A DNA stretch of 64,000 nt from an uncultured delta proteobacterium (GCA_900079685.1 LT599019.1:419864-483863), one strand, 5' to 3'; numbered from the stretch's first letter, positions 17,592-29,607 are shown. A program made the numbers and translations. Notes: generated by a model not told the origin, from the sequence alone.

Positions 17592-19987
<2,396 letters not shown>

Positions 19988-19995
19988 GCTGCGCC

Positions 19996-20478
19996 ATGGC
20001 CTTTTCCCCAAAACCGGCCAACATCCTTTGGTGGGTGGTCTATTATATCGCAGGCATGGGGTTGCAGCTGCAATTCCCCGGCGTGGACGCCCTGGCGCCC
20101 GCCATCATGCTCTCCTGCCAGGAAGGGCGGCCCCAGCAGACGGCCTGGCTGTGCCTCGCGACGATTCTGATACAGGAAGGCACGGGGTCGCTCGCGTTCG
20201 GCAATTCGCTTCTCTGGTATGGCTCGCTCCTGCTTTTCTTTTACGTGGGCAGGCTGTTTTTCGTCACGGGCAGTCTTTTTTTCGTGGTGCTGCTGGCCCT
20301 CGTTCTCGGCGTCGCCCATTCCGGCATTCTGTATGTGACAAGTTCGCTGCAAGGGTTTGAGGTCGACACGTACCGCCTGGTCCAGCAGGCGATGGCCCAG
20401 GCGCTGCTCATTCCGCCGCTCTATGCCGCGGCTTCATTGGTACGCAAAAGGTTTTTGCACTATGAATATGGAATTTGA
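19996..20478 (+). CDS. mreD: Rod shape-determining protein MreD
   Basis: The 160-aa, highly hydrophobic protein has four to five predicted membrane helices and sits directly between mreC and mrdA, which is the MreD position. Sequence conservation in this family is low, so the call rests on size, topology and order. Start ATG 19996 lies 8 nt after mreC. Its 3' end overlaps mrdA by 17 nt. Confidence 0.85.
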   Translation: MAFSPKPANILWWVVYYIAGMGLQLQFPGVDALAPAIMLSCQEGRPQQTAWLCLATILIQEGTGSLAFGNSLLWYGSLLLFFYVGRLFFVTGSLFFVVLLALVLGVAHSGILYVTSSLQGFEVDTYRLVQQAMAQALLIPPLYAAASLVRKRFLHYEYGI

Positions 20479-22258
20479 CCCGGAAGGGTATCAACCGCCC
20501 CGGGCAGGACTGGTACTCCTGTACGCGTGCGTGGCATTCCTGTTCATCGTCTTTTTGCTGCGCTTCTGGTACCTCCAGGTTCTGCGCGGCGCGGACTACG
20601 CGCGCCAGGCCCAGGAAAACCGCCTGCACCAGGAGCGGATATATTCCAACCGGGGGCTGATTTTCGACCGGCACGGCAGGGTCCTGGCGGAAAACCGCCC
20701 GGCCTACTGCATCGCCGTGACCGCGGACGACTGCCCGGATATCCCCGCCTCCCTCACCCAGATCAGCCAATGGACGGATATTCCCTACGACGTGCTGGAA
20801 GCGAAGTTCATCCAGGGCCGCAAGCAGGTTCCCGGGTTCGAGGCCCAGCTCCTCGTCTCCGACATCCCCTTTGACACCCTGACCCAGATCGAAACGGAAC
20901 TGCCCCGCTGGCCCGGCGTCTCCATCCTCATCCGCCAGCGCCGCCACTACCCGCAGGGCCCGCTTTTTTCCCACATTCTCGGCTATGTGGCGGAAGCGAA
21001 TGAAAAAGAGCTTGAGGCCGATAAGGATCTTGACCTCGGCGACATCGTCGGCAAGCAGGGCCTTGAACTCCGGAAGGAAAAGGAACTGCGCGGCAGCAAG
21101 GGGTTGCAGGAGCTCGAAGTCAACGCCAAGGGGCGGCAGCTGGCCCGGACCGTCAAAACCCCGCCCGTCGGCGGCACCAACCTGGCCCTGTCCCTGGACC
21201 TGGATATCCAGCAGGCGGCGGCGGACATTCTCGGCGAGGAAGCCGGGAGCATCGTGGTCATGGAGCCGGAAACAGGGCAGCTGGTCGCGCTGTTGACCAA
21301 ACCCGCCTTTGACAACAACGCCTTTGCCGCCCGCCTGACCCACAAGGAGTGGGAGGAGCTGCGCACCAACCCGCGCCACCCGCTGCTCAACCGGGCGATC
21401 CAGAGCGTATACCCGCCGGGGTCCGTCTGGAAGCTGATGATGGCTGGGCTCGTGCTCTCGGAAGGGATAAGCCCGAAAGAGGCCGTCACCTGCCACGGCT
21501 CCATCCAGATGGGCAACCGCACCTTCCGCTGCTGGCGCGCGGGCGGCCACGGCCGGGTTGACCTGGTGCAGTCTTTGGTGCAGTCTTGCGACGTGTATTA
21601 TTACCAGATGGCGGAACGGATCGGCATCGACAAGCTGGCCGCGTTCGCCAAAAAATGCGGGTTCGGGAACGTGACGGGCATCGACCTGCCCCACGAGCAG
21701 CGCGGGCTTGTGCCGGACCGCGCGTGGCGCCGCTCGCGGGGCGAAACATGGCAGCGGGGCGAAACGCTCAACGTGTCCATCGGCCAGGGGTCCACCCTTG
21801 TCACGCCCATCCAGCTGGCGTCCTTTGTATCCTCGCTCCTCAACGGCGGCAAAAAACTCAAACCGTCGCTGATCGCCAATGAGCCGCCCGAGATACGGGG
21901 CATGCTGCCCATGTCGGACGAGGCCCGCAATTTTATCGTGGACGCCATGCGCCAGACCGTCGAGGGCGAGCGCGGCACCGCCAAGCGGATCGCCCGGCCC
22001 GACGCCGTCATGGGCGGCAAGACGGGCACGGCCCAGGTGGTCAGGATCGGGGACGTCCGGCTGAAATCGCACCAGATGGCGTACGAGCACCGGGACCACG
22101 CCTGGATGGCTACCTGGGGCGCCAAGAACGGCAAAACCTACGTCGTCATCGTCATGCTGGAGCACGGCGGCGGCGGCAGTTCGGCGGCGGGCCCGCTGGC
22201 GGCGGCCATGTACACCAAGCTTTTCGGCCCCGTTCCGCCAAAAACGGCGGCGCGCTAG
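20462..22258 (+). CDS. mrdA: Penicillin-binding protein 2 (elongation transpeptidase)
   Basis: The 598-aa protein has one N-terminal membrane helix (LVLLYACVAFLFIVFLLRF), a PBP dimerisation domain (NRGLIFDRHGRVLAENRP) and a transpeptidase domain with SVWK (Ser321), SCD (Ser375) and KTGTAQV (Lys520). It crosslinks peptidoglycan during elongation with RodA. ATG 20462 (or 20468) overlaps the mreD end. There are no sequence oddities. Confidence 0.97.
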   Translation: MNMEFDPEGYQPPRAGLVLLYACVAFLFIVFLLRFWYLQVLRGADYARQAQENRLHQERIYSNRGLIFDRHGRVLAENRPAYCIAVTADDCPDIPASLTQISQWTDIPYDVLEAKFIQGRKQVPGFEAQLLVSDIPFDTLTQIETELPRWPGVSILIRQRRHYPQGPLFSHILGYVAEANEKELEADKDLDLGDIVGKQGLELRKEKELRGSKGLQELEVNAKGRQLARTVKTPPVGGTNLALSLDLDIQQAAADILGEEAGSIVVMEPETGQLVALLTKPAFDNNAFAARLTHKEWEELRTNPRHPLLNRAIQSVYPPGSVWKLMMAGLVLSEGISPKEAVTCHGSIQMGNRTFRCWRAGGHGRVDLVQSLVQSCDVYYYQMAERIGIDKLAAFAKKCGFGNVTGIDLPHEQRGLVPDRAWRRSRGETWQRGETLNVSIGQGSTLVTPIQLASFVSSLLNGGKKLKPSLIANEPPEIRGMLPMSDEARNFIVDAMRQTVEGERGTAKRIARPDAVMGGKTGTAQVVRIGDVRLKSHQMAYEHRDHAWMATWGAKNGKTYVVIVMLEHGGGGSSAAGPLAAAMYTKLFGPVPPKTAAR

Positions 22259-22327
22259 GGGTTATTTTTCGATAAACGCCGGCCGTGAAAAACGGAATGT
22301 TTCGGCCGGCAAGGAGCGACGCGAGCA

Positions 22328-23443
22328 ATGTCCCCCATCGACCGCAGATTGATAACCCACGCCAACTGGGGCTTAATAGCCTTCATGGGCCTGTTGTTCC
22401 TGGTGGGGGTCGCCAATCTGTATTCCGCCAGCGGCATACGCCTTGATGAGGGGCTCGAGGTCGCCTCCTTCTACCAGAAGCAACTCGTCTGGGGCGCCAT
22501 GGGCGTGGGCCTTATGCTGCTCGTCATGTCCGTGGACTACCGCCACCTCAAGAGCTTTGACCGCATCATCTACCTTGCGGGCGTCGTTTTGCTGCTCCTG
22601 GTCCTCGTCATGGGCAAGGAAGCCAAAGGGGCCGCGCGCTGGCTCCATTTCGGCGGTTTTACCCTGCAACCGAGCGAAATCGCCAAAATCAGCGTCCTTA
22701 TCATGGGCGCGAAAATTCTGGCCGCCACACGCGAACCCCTGGGCTGGCGGCGGCTCGGGCTTGTCCTCCTCATGGGGCTTATCCCGGCGGGCCTCATCTT
22801 CCGCCAACCGGATCTGGGCACCTGCCTCCTGGTACTGCTGCTCCTCGGCGGGATGATCCTGTACAAGGGCGTCAGGCCCGGCGTGCTCAAGGTCTGCTGC
22901 ATCGCGGGCCCCCTGATGCTGCCCGTCGGCTGGATTTTTTTGAAACCTTACCAGAAGCAGCGGCTCCTGACGTTCTGGGACCCCGCCAACGACCCCTTGC
23001 AGTCGAGCTACCACATCAACCAGTCGCACATCGCCATCGGCTCCGGCCAGATGTGGGGCAAGGGGTTCCTGGAAGGCACCCAGAACCAGCTGCGCTTCCT
23101 GCCGGAAAAACACACGGACTTCGCCATCGCCGTGTTCGGCGAGGAATGGGGGTTCATCGGCTGCATGCTGCTCCTGATGGTGTTCTGCTTTTTTTTGCTG
23201 AGTATCCTGAATACGGCGCGGGATGCAAAAGACCGTTTCGGCTCTATACTGTGCGCCGGTGTATTCTTCTACTTTTTCTGGCAGATTTTCATAAATATGG
23301 GTATGACTATGGGGCTGCTTCCGGTCGTGGGCGTTCCCCTGCCCTTCATCAGTTACGGCGGCAGCGCGACGCTTGTTAATTTCTGCCTTCTTGGACTCGT
23401 CCTGAACGTTTCCATACGGCGGTTCGTCTTTAAAGTCTCGTAA
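22328..23443 (+). CDS. rodA: Rod-shape SEDS glycosyltransferase RodA
   Basis: The 371-aa multi-pass protein has SEDS signatures: WLHFGGFTLQPSEIAKI, IFRQPDLGTCLLVL, INQSHIAIGSGQMWGKGF, LPEKHTDFAIAVFGEEWG and LPVVGVPLPFISYGGSA. It polymerises lipid II glycan strands with PBP2. It follows mrdA by 69 nt with AAGGAGCG upstream. Confidence 0.97.
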   Translation: MSPIDRRLITHANWGLIAFMGLLFLVGVANLYSASGIRLDEGLEVASFYQKQLVWGAMGVGLMLLVMSVDYRHLKSFDRIIYLAGVVLLLLVLVMGKEAKGAARWLHFGGFTLQPSEIAKISVLIMGAKILAATREPLGWRRLGLVLLMGLIPAGLIFRQPDLGTCLLVLLLLGGMILYKGVRPGVLKVCCIAGPLMLPVGWIFLKPYQKQRLLTFWDPANDPLQSSYHINQSHIAIGSGQMWGKGFLEGTQNQLRFLPEKHTDFAIAVFGEEWGFIGCMLLLMVFCFFLLSILNTARDAKDRFGSILCAGVFFYFFWQIFINMGMTMGLLPVVGVPLPFISYGGSATLVNFCLLGLVLNVSIRRFVFKVS

Positions 23444-23465
23444 CCAGCCTTGCAAGGAGAGCCTC

Positions 23466-23861
23466 ATGGCAAAAGATGACATCACAGCCTTCTTGGGAGC
23501 CGGTACCATCTATAACGGCAAACTCAGCTTTGTCGGTTCGGTCCGTATAGACGGCCAGTTCACCGGTGAGATCAAGTCCGAAGGCACCCTCATCCTCGGT
23601 AAGGAAGCCAAGGTCGAAGGGACGATCAACGTCTGCCATCTCGTGCTCTCCGGCAACCTGCACGGCGACGTGGTGGTCACGGGAAAAACCATCCTGCACA
23701 AAACCGCCAACCTTACCGGCAACCTGATAACCCGCTCCCTGATTATTGAGGAAGGCGCCATGCTCCAGGGAAGCATCTGCATGGACCCGGCCATGGACAC
23801 CAAATCGGCCATGGGCAGACAGGATATGGAAGACGGGTTGCGCGAGGTCGAAATCCAGTAA
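23466..23861 (+). CDS. Bactofilin (polymer-forming cytoskeletal protein)
   Basis: The 131-aa product is built of short repeating hydrophobic beta strands (IYNGKLSFVGSVRIDGQFTG, EGTLILGKEAKVEGTI, GDVVVTGKTI), the right-handed beta-helix DUF583 fold. Bactofilins form membrane-associated filaments that localise wall enzymes. It starts 22 nt after rodA behind AAGGAGA, so it extends the elongasome operon. Confidence 0.93.
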   Translation: MAKDDITAFLGAGTIYNGKLSFVGSVRIDGQFTGEIKSEGTLILGKEAKVEGTINVCHLVLSGNLHGDVVVTGKTILHKTANLTGNLITRSLIIEEGAMLQGSICMDPAMDTKSAMGRQDMEDGLREVEIQ

Positions 23862-23915
23862 CGCTCAGGGACCGTCCGCGCGCCGCCGGCAGCCCGCACG
23901 GCATGAGAGGTTTAT

Positions 23916-25361
23916 GTGACGATACGCTCGTTTCTTTCGCCCGGCCTGATACTGTGCCTTTCGGACTGTTTCGCCGTTCTCGCGTCCTGCGCCGTCGCCT
24001 TCACCCTGCGGTTTGTCACGGGCGGCATCATGCCATGGCAAATGTACTTCGGCACGCTCCCCTGGCTTGCGGTTTTTCCGCTGCTCTATTTCATGCTCAC
24101 GCTGTATCCGGGCACCTTCCTGCGCAGGCAGGACGAGCTCAAACGGCTGTCCGTGGCCACCACGGTCGGTTTTTTATGCATCGTCTTTTTCACCTTCCTG
24201 ACCAAGGAAGGCCAGCATTTTTCCCGCCTGGCCCTGCTTCTCGCCTGGATGACAAGCCTCTTCGCCGTTCCCGCCGCCCGTAACTTCGTCCGCAACCGCT
24301 GCCGCCGCTTTGTCTGGTGGGCCGTGCCCTGCGTGATGTTCGGCAACGATGGCCGGATCATGGAACTGTGCGACGCCCTCAGCAAAGCCCGGGGGCTGGG
24401 CGTGCGCCCGGCGGTTCTGGTCCTTGACCAGAATGCGCCCCTGCCCGACCTCGCCCCTGTGCTCGCCCCGGCGGACACCGTCATGGTGGAGCGCATCCCC
24501 CTTGCCGACCCGGAGGCCGCAACCGCCGCCCTCGAGGCTATCGCCCACCGCTACGCCAAAGCGTACGCGGTCGTCAGCTTCGACTCCTCCAACGCCGGGG
24601 AGCGCCAGGCCTGGCTGGATATCATCGACCACTGCTTCCAGCGGATCATCCTCATCCCGGATATGGCCGTGGGCGGACGGGTATGGCATATGGCGGTTTC
24701 CATCGGCAGGCTTTCCGGCATCCTCATGAGCCAGAACCTGCTCGACCCGCGCCGGATGTTCCTCAAGCGCTGCATGGACTGCCTGCTGACGCTCCTGGCC
24801 GGCATCGTGGCGTTCCCGGCCATGCTCGTCCTTGCCGTCGCCATCCGCCGCGACAGCCCCGGTCCGGCGTTTTTCAAACAACAGCGCATCGGCCGGAACG
24901 GCAAACATTTCAGCGTGTATAAGTTCAGGACCATGGCCGTCAACGCCGCCGAACTTCTGGAAAAACACCTGGCGGAAAACCCCGAGGCGCGCGAGGAATG
25001 GGAAAAAACCCAGAAGTTGAAAAACGACCCGCGCATTACCAGGGTCGGCCATTTGCTTCGCAAGACCAGCCTGGACGAACTGCCCCAGATCCTCAACGTG
25101 CTCCGGGGCGAGATGAGCCTGGTCGGCCCCCGGCCCATTGTCGACAATGAAATAGCCCGGTACGGGAAAGCCTATGCGCTCTATACCCGCGTGCGGCCCG
25201 GCATAACCGGGTTGTGGCAGGTTTCCGGCAGAAACGATCTGCCCTACGCCGACAGGGTCTGGCTCGACCGCCATTACGTCTGCAACTGGTCCGTGTGGCT
25301 CGACATTCTGATTATCGCCCGGACCGTTCCCGAGGTTCTCCACTGTTCCGGCGCGTATTGA
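23916..25361 (+). CDS. Polyprenyl-phosphate sugar-1-phosphate transferase (WbaP-like)
   Basis: The 481-aa protein has N-terminal membrane helices, a nucleotide-binding-like middle domain, a re-entrant helix, and the catalytic bacterial-sugar-transferase domain (YKFRTM, DELPQILNVLRGEMSLVGPRP, RPGITGLWQVSGR). It loads a hexose-1-phosphate onto undecaprenyl phosphate to begin exopolysaccharide or O-antigen synthesis. The start is GTG 23916 behind GAGAGG; the ATG two bases earlier is followed directly by a stop. It ends before a strong terminator, as the last gene of the mre cluster. Confidence 0.92.
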   Translation: MTIRSFLSPGLILCLSDCFAVLASCAVAFTLRFVTGGIMPWQMYFGTLPWLAVFPLLYFMLTLYPGTFLRRQDELKRLSVATTVGFLCIVFFTFLTKEGQHFSRLALLLAWMTSLFAVPAARNFVRNRCRRFVWWAVPCVMFGNDGRIMELCDALSKARGLGVRPAVLVLDQNAPLPDLAPVLAPADTVMVERIPLADPEAATAALEAIAHRYAKAYAVVSFDSSNAGERQAWLDIIDHCFQRIILIPDMAVGGRVWHMAVSIGRLSGILMSQNLLDPRRMFLKRCMDCLLTLLAGIVAFPAMLVLAVAIRRDSPGPAFFKQQRIGRNGKHFSVYKFRTMAVNAAELLEKHLAENPEAREEWEKTQKLKNDPRITRVGHLLRKTSLDELPQILNVLRGEMSLVGPRPIVDNEIARYGKAYALYTRVRPGITGLWQVSGRNDLPYADRVWLDRHYVCNWSVWLDILIIARTVPEVLHCSGAY

Positions 25362-25427
25362 CGATCATACAAAACGGCATATGATGCCTCCGATCGCCAT
25401 ACGATGCGGATATAGTGCATGAAAACA

Positions 25428-25454
25428 AAAAACCGCGCGCGGAGCGCGGTTTTT
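25428..25454 (+). terminator. Intrinsic terminator after WbaP-like gene
   Basis: AAAAACCGCGC / GCGCGGTTTTT, 11-bp stem, loop GCGGA. Confidence 0.88.
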
Positions 25455-25492
25455 CAGACCACACCGGCGCTCGCCGGCAGGAACCAGAGACC

Positions 25493-26800
25493 ATGTTCGA
25501 CAACCCGGCGGCCGTCGCCCTGCTGAAAATCGCCCTGACGTTCGCGTTCATGCTTTTTGCCATCAAGCGCAACTGGCACCTGTGGTTTGTCATCCTTGCC
25601 GGGGCCGTGCTGTTGGGCCTTCTGTTCGGCTTAAGCCCGCTGGCGATCGGCAAAACCGCCGCGAGTTGCCTGACCCAGCCCACCACCTTCACCCTGTTCG
25701 GGGTGGTTTTCTGGATCATGCTGTTGTCCGCGATCCAGGGAAAGACAGGCCAGGGCAGACGGTTGGTGGCCGGGCTTACCCCGTACATGAAGTCGCCGCG
25801 CCTTAGATTAGCGTTTTTCCCGGCCCTGATCGGGCTCCTCGGCGTTCCGGGCGGCGCCATCTTCTCCTGCCCCATGGTCCGCGACGTGGCGGACGGGTAC
25901 GATGTTCCCGACCGCAGGCTCGTCATTATCAACTACTGGTTCCGCCACATATGGGAATCGGCCTGGCCGCTCTACCCCGGTTACCTCATGGCCTGCGTCG
26001 TGGCGGAGATAGCGCCCTCCGTTCTCTGGCGGTACACCTTCCCGGCGGTCTTCATCAACGCTCTCCTGGGCTGGTTCTTCTTTCTGCGCACCCCTGTCGA
26101 GCGCCTTCCCGGCGTGCCGCTGCAGGATGCGGCAAAAAGGCCGCTGCCCATCGTGCTGCTCGACGCGCTGCCCGTCGTCGTGGGCATCGGGCTCGCCCCG
26201 GTCATCAGTTTTCTCTTCAGCGCGGCGGGGCTCAACGCGCCCAGCGGCGCGGCCTTCGTGCTTTCCTTCTTCCTCGCGGCCATGACCTCGCTGATCCAGG
26301 ACAAGGTGCCGCTCTCCAGCCTGCCCTCCCTGATGTTCAAGCCCCATGTCGGCAAAATGCTGGCCCTGGTCCTGATGGTCTTTGTTTTCAAGGAAATCGT
26401 GATCGAGGCAAACGTCGCGGGCGCGATCGCCGCCGCCACCGGCAAAGGCGCGCTCCTGGTGCTGGCGCTGGCCCTGCCCGCCCTCATGGGGAGCCTGACC
26501 GGCATTATGCTCGGCTTCGTCGGCCCGGCCCTCCCCCTTCTGATGGCGCTTATCATCCAGGCGGGCCTGTATGAGGAACGGATGTGCTGGGTCATCCTCG
26601 CCCTGTTTGCCGGACACGTCGGCCAGATGATTACCCCCATGCACAGCTGTTACCTTGTCACGCTGGAATTTTTCAAAGTCCGCCTCGCGGACACCTGGCC
26701 GCCCGTCTTCCGCGCGGCACTGGTGTACCTGGCGCTCTGCTGCGCCTACACCGCCGCCCTGTACCATTTTGCCAGGCCGATTTTTTCCCGAAGCATGTAA
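25493..26800 (+). CDS. DUF401-family membrane permease
   Basis: The 435-aa hydrophobic protein with about ten predicted helices resembles the DUF401 group of uncharacterised ion-transporter-like permeases (segments PALIGLLGVPGGAIFSCPMV and NYWFRHIWESAWPLYPG). The substrate is unknown. ATG 25493 follows the terminator by about 40 nt. It lies 12 nt upstream of the His-rich LarC1-like gene, which hints at metal or carboxylate metabolism, but that is inference. Confidence 0.75.
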   Translation: MFDNPAAVALLKIALTFAFMLFAIKRNWHLWFVILAGAVLLGLLFGLSPLAIGKTAASCLTQPTTFTLFGVVFWIMLLSAIQGKTGQGRRLVAGLTPYMKSPRLRLAFFPALIGLLGVPGGAIFSCPMVRDVADGYDVPDRRLVIINYWFRHIWESAWPLYPGYLMACVVAEIAPSVLWRYTFPAVFINALLGWFFFLRTPVERLPGVPLQDAAKRPLPIVLLDALPVVVGIGLAPVISFLFSAAGLNAPSGAAFVLSFFLAAMTSLIQDKVPLSSLPSLMFKPHVGKMLALVLMVFVFKEIVIEANVAGAIAAATGKGALLVLALALPALMGSLTGIMLGFVGPALPLLMALIIQAGLYEERMCWVILALFAGHVGQMITPMHSCYLVTLEFFKVRLADTWPPVFRAALVYLALCCAYTAALYHFARPIFSRSM

Positions 26801-26812
26801 TAAGGACCCCCT

Positions 26813-27679
26813 ATGCACGATATCCACGATCACGACCACGACCATACGCACGGCCACAGCCACGAGCACGGGCATGAACACTCGCACGCGCACGGCCATC
26901 ATCACGGACACCACGGCCACGGCGTGGAACACGGGCACGGGCATGCCGGGCGGAAGGTCCTTGTGCTTCGCCCCTACACCGGCGTTTCCGGAGACATCAT
27001 GGTCGCGGGACTCGCCCGCATGCTCGGCGCGGACCAGGCGGCCATTGACGCGCACATCGCGGCCATCGGCCTGCGCGAACTCGAGGGCAGCCTCACTGTC
27101 GTACCGCACTCGCTTAATGAAGTGGGCGGCTGGCAGTGCCGGGTTACCCTGCCGCACGAGCACAGCCACAGAACCCTGGCGGACATTGCCGCCATCATCG
27201 AGGCAAGCGCCCTGACGGACAAGGCCAAGGGCCTGGCAATAAAGGCTTTCACGATAATCGCCGAAGCCGAGGGCGCGGTCCACGGCAAGGAACCGGCCGC
27301 CGTATCCTTCCACGAAGTCGGCGCGCTGGACAGCATCCTGGACGTCTGCCTCGCCGCCGCGCTGTTTGACGCGCTCTCCCCGGATCTTTTCGTCTGCGGC
27401 CCCCTGCCCGTGTGCGACGGCACGGTGCGGTGCGCCCACGGCAAGCTTCCGGTGCCCGCCCCGGCCGTGATGCGCCTGCTCCACGCTATTCCCGTGCGCG
27501 GCATCGCTTCAAGCGGCGAAACCCTGACCCCCACCGGCCTCGGGCTGCTGAAAGCCTTTGACGCCTCCTTCGGCACCTGGCCCGCCATGACCATTGAAAC
27601 GGAGGCCCTCGTCTACGGCACGCGGGTCTTTGAAAACGTCCCCAACGGCGCCATTTTCGCCTGCGGCACGGGGATGTAA
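26813..27679 (+). CDS. LarC1-like protein with His-rich N-terminus, lacking LarC2
   Basis: The 288-aa protein begins with 22 His in the first 45 residues, a probable metal-binding tail. It then follows the LarC/DUF111 N-terminal domain (VLRPYTGVSGDIMVAGLARMLG, AVSFHEVGALDSILD, HGKLPVPAPAVMRLL, TPTGLGLL). LarC inserts nickel into the pincer cofactor of lactate racemase; in some bacteria larC1 and larC2 are joined by frameshifting. Here the frame ends after the LarC1 core and the next gene starts 17 nt later, so no LarC2 domain is present. It may be a stand-alone relative or depend on LarC2 elsewhere. RBS AAGGAC. Confidence 0.8.
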   Translation: MHDIHDHDHDHTHGHSHEHGHEHSHAHGHHHGHHGHGVEHGHGHAGRKVLVLRPYTGVSGDIMVAGLARMLGADQAAIDAHIAAIGLRELEGSLTVVPHSLNEVGGWQCRVTLPHEHSHRTLADIAAIIEASALTDKAKGLAIKAFTIIAEAEGAVHGKEPAAVSFHEVGALDSILDVCLAAALFDALSPDLFVCGPLPVCDGTVRCAHGKLPVPAPAVMRLLHAIPVRGIASSGETLTPTGLGLLKAFDASFGTWPAMTIETEALVYGTRVFENVPNGAIFACGTGM

Positions 27680-27695
27680 CCGGCAGCGCCGCCCC

Positions 27696-28247
27696 ATGCC
27701 GAGCGTCTTCACCCACCCCATCCCCGCGCTGGCGCTGGCCGCCGGGCTTGGACGGAACGTCGTCCCGCCGCGTCTGGCCGTGGTTACCGTCATCGCCGCC
27801 GTGCTGCCGGATCTGGACGTGGCGTCCTTCGCCTTCGGGGTGCGGTATGCGGAAAACCTGGGGCACCGGGGGCTGTCCCACTCCCTTGTATTCGCCCTGG
27901 CTGTCGCGGCCCTGGCTTTTTTAGCCGCGCCCCTGCTGCGCGCCGGACGGATAACGGCCTTCCTGGCGGTTCTTTTCGCCATGCTGTCCCATATCCTCCT
28001 CGACGCCGCCACGACCGGCGGCCTTGGCGTGGCGTTCTTTTGGCCCTTTGACGGAACGCGGTATTTTCTCCCCTGGCGGCCCATCGCGGTATCCCCATTC
28101 AGCCCTGAGGCCTTTCTCTCCGAATGGGGCTTGCGCGTCATCCTTTCGGAACTGCGCTGGGTCTGGGCGCCCTGTTTCATTTTTGCCCTGTCGGGCATCA
28201 CGGTGCGCCGGTCCGCGCGGCTTTTGGGCCGCAACCGGCTACGGTAA
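27696..28247 (+). CDS. YdjM/DUF457-family membrane-bound putative metal-dependent hydrolase
   Basis: The 183-aa protein has a THPIPALALAAGL start, DLDVASF, HRGLSHSLVFAL (His-rich active-site-like motif) and SHILLDAATTGG, with four or more membrane segments. This pattern is that of the YdjM/YfhO-type inner-membrane hydrolase family. The substrate is unknown. It follows the LarC1-like gene by 16 nt and precedes the serine hydrolase by 10 nt, implying one operon. Confidence 0.8.
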   Translation: MPSVFTHPIPALALAAGLGRNVVPPRLAVVTVIAAVLPDLDVASFAFGVRYAENLGHRGLSHSLVFALAVAALAFLAAPLLRAGRITAFLAVLFAMLSHILLDAATTGGLGVAFFWPFDGTRYFLPWRPIAVSPFSPEAFLSEWGLRVILSELRWVWAPCFIFALSGITVRRSARLLGRNRLR

Positions 28248-28257
28248 GGAGTATACC

Positions 28258-29442
28258 ATGCCATTTCGCCTGAAATGTATGATCCCGGCCTTGCTGCCGC
28301 TCCTGCTCTGCTGCCCGCCCGCCGCCGCCGGGCCGTGCTGGGAGGCGGAAAACATCAAACCGCTGGAGATCCTGTTCTGGAACACGCCGCAAAAGCTGTG
28401 CGGATACCAGAACATGGAGCATCTCTGGTCCTCCAACACGGTCGCGCGGAACGGCGCGCCCGTGAAGCCCCTGATCTACGGCAAAGGCCCGGACCTCAAG
28501 AATTCGACCATGGCGTTCATGCAAAAGAACGGCGTGTACGGCCTGCTCGTCATGCACAAGGGCGCCGTCATCCAGGAGCATTATCGCGGCGGGTGCGGCG
28601 GCTACGACGGGGGACGCTGGACCTCCTTTTCCATGGCCAAGTCCCTGACCGGGCTGCTTGTGGGCGCGGCTGTCGCGGACGGGCATATCAGAAGCCTTGA
28701 TGACCGCGTCGCGGCCTATCTCCCGGAACTTGCCAAGGGAGCGTACGCCGAGGTCACGGTCCGCCAGCTGCTGACCATGACCTCGGGCGTCGCCTGGAAC
28801 GAAAATTACCGCGACCCCGCATCCGACGTGGCCAAGCTCGCGGATCTCGCGGACGGCGCGGAACATTCCTTCCTCGCCTACATGGCCGCGCGGCCGCGCA
28901 AGGCCGAACCCGGCACCGTGTTTACCTACAGCACCGGGGAGGCGGGCGTTATCGGCCATCTTGTGCGGCGCGCCACGGGCAAAAGCCTTGCCGCATACAT
29001 GTCGGAAAAAATCTGGTCCAAACTGGGCATGGAACGGGACGCCGTCTGGATAACGGACAGGTCCGGCGCGGAGGTCAGCGGCTGCTGCTTCAGCGCGACC
29101 TTGCGGGATTACGCCCGGATGGGCCGGTTCATGCTGGAGGGCGGCGTCATTGACGGCAAGGCCGTGCTGCCTCCCGGGTGGATGCGGGAAACGGCGACGG
29201 CCAGCAAACCCTCGCGGGCGCAAAACCGGCCCTACGGGTACCAGATGTGGGTGCGGGAAAACGGCGCGTACCAGGCCAGCGGCATTTTCGGCCAACTCAT
29301 CCACGTGGACCCGGAGCGGGAGCTCGTCATCGTCATGCTGAGCGCCTGGGAGAACGCCGTGGGCACGGTGGAACAGCACCAGGACCGCCGGGCGTATATC
29401 GCGGCGGTCAAAAAGGCCCTCGCCGCGCGCGGCGGAAAATAA
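28258..29442 (+). CDS. Secreted class C beta-lactamase-fold serine hydrolase
   Basis: The 394-aa product has a Sec signal peptide (hydrophobic core with an AAAG cleavage region near residue 24). The serine-hydrolase motif S-M-A-K in TSFSMAKSLTGLL, VTVRQLLTMTSGV and a YSTGE second-motif region match the beta-lactamase/6-aminohexanoate-dimer hydrolase family. It probably acts in the periplasm as an esterase, amidase or peptidase. ATG 28258 follows TAAGGAG by 7 nt. A strong terminator lies in the convergent gap downstream. Confidence 0.88.
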   Translation: MPFRLKCMIPALLPLLLCCPPAAAGPCWEAENIKPLEILFWNTPQKLCGYQNMEHLWSSNTVARNGAPVKPLIYGKGPDLKNSTMAFMQKNGVYGLLVMHKGAVIQEHYRGGCGGYDGGRWTSFSMAKSLTGLLVGAAVADGHIRSLDDRVAAYLPELAKGAYAEVTVRQLLTMTSGVAWNENYRDPASDVAKLADLADGAEHSFLAYMAARPRKAEPGTVFTYSTGEAGVIGHLVRRATGKSLAAYMSEKIWSKLGMERDAVWITDRSGAEVSGCCFSATLRDYARMGRFMLEGGVIDGKAVLPPGWMRETATASKPSRAQNRPYGYQMWVRENGAYQASGIFGQLIHVDPERELVIVMLSAWENAVGTVEQHQDRRAYIAAVKKALAARGGK

Positions 29443-29510
29443 CCCGGCACGGGCAGCGCAAAACAACCCGGCGCGAGCCGCAAAAAATAGCCTGACGGAA
29501 GCGAAGAGAC

Positions 29511-29543
29511 AAAAAAACGCCCGCCGGAAGATTCCGGCGGGCG
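29511..29543 (-). terminator. Intrinsic terminator of acyl-CoA ligase operon
   Basis: CGCCCGCCGGAA/TTCCGGCGGGCG perfect 12-bp stem. The A7 run at 29511-29517 is a U7 tail in the leftward direction. Confidence 0.87.
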
Positions 29544-29607
29544 CAGGTTTGCTGTCCCCCCAAAGCGGGACCTAACGGCCCAAGGCCAGCAAACCCTTTA
29601 TGCGGCG

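Noticed and set aside
27660-27720. Programmed frameshift joining LarC1 to LarC2
   Set aside because: The downstream frames encode the start of a different membrane protein, with no LarC2-like sequence.
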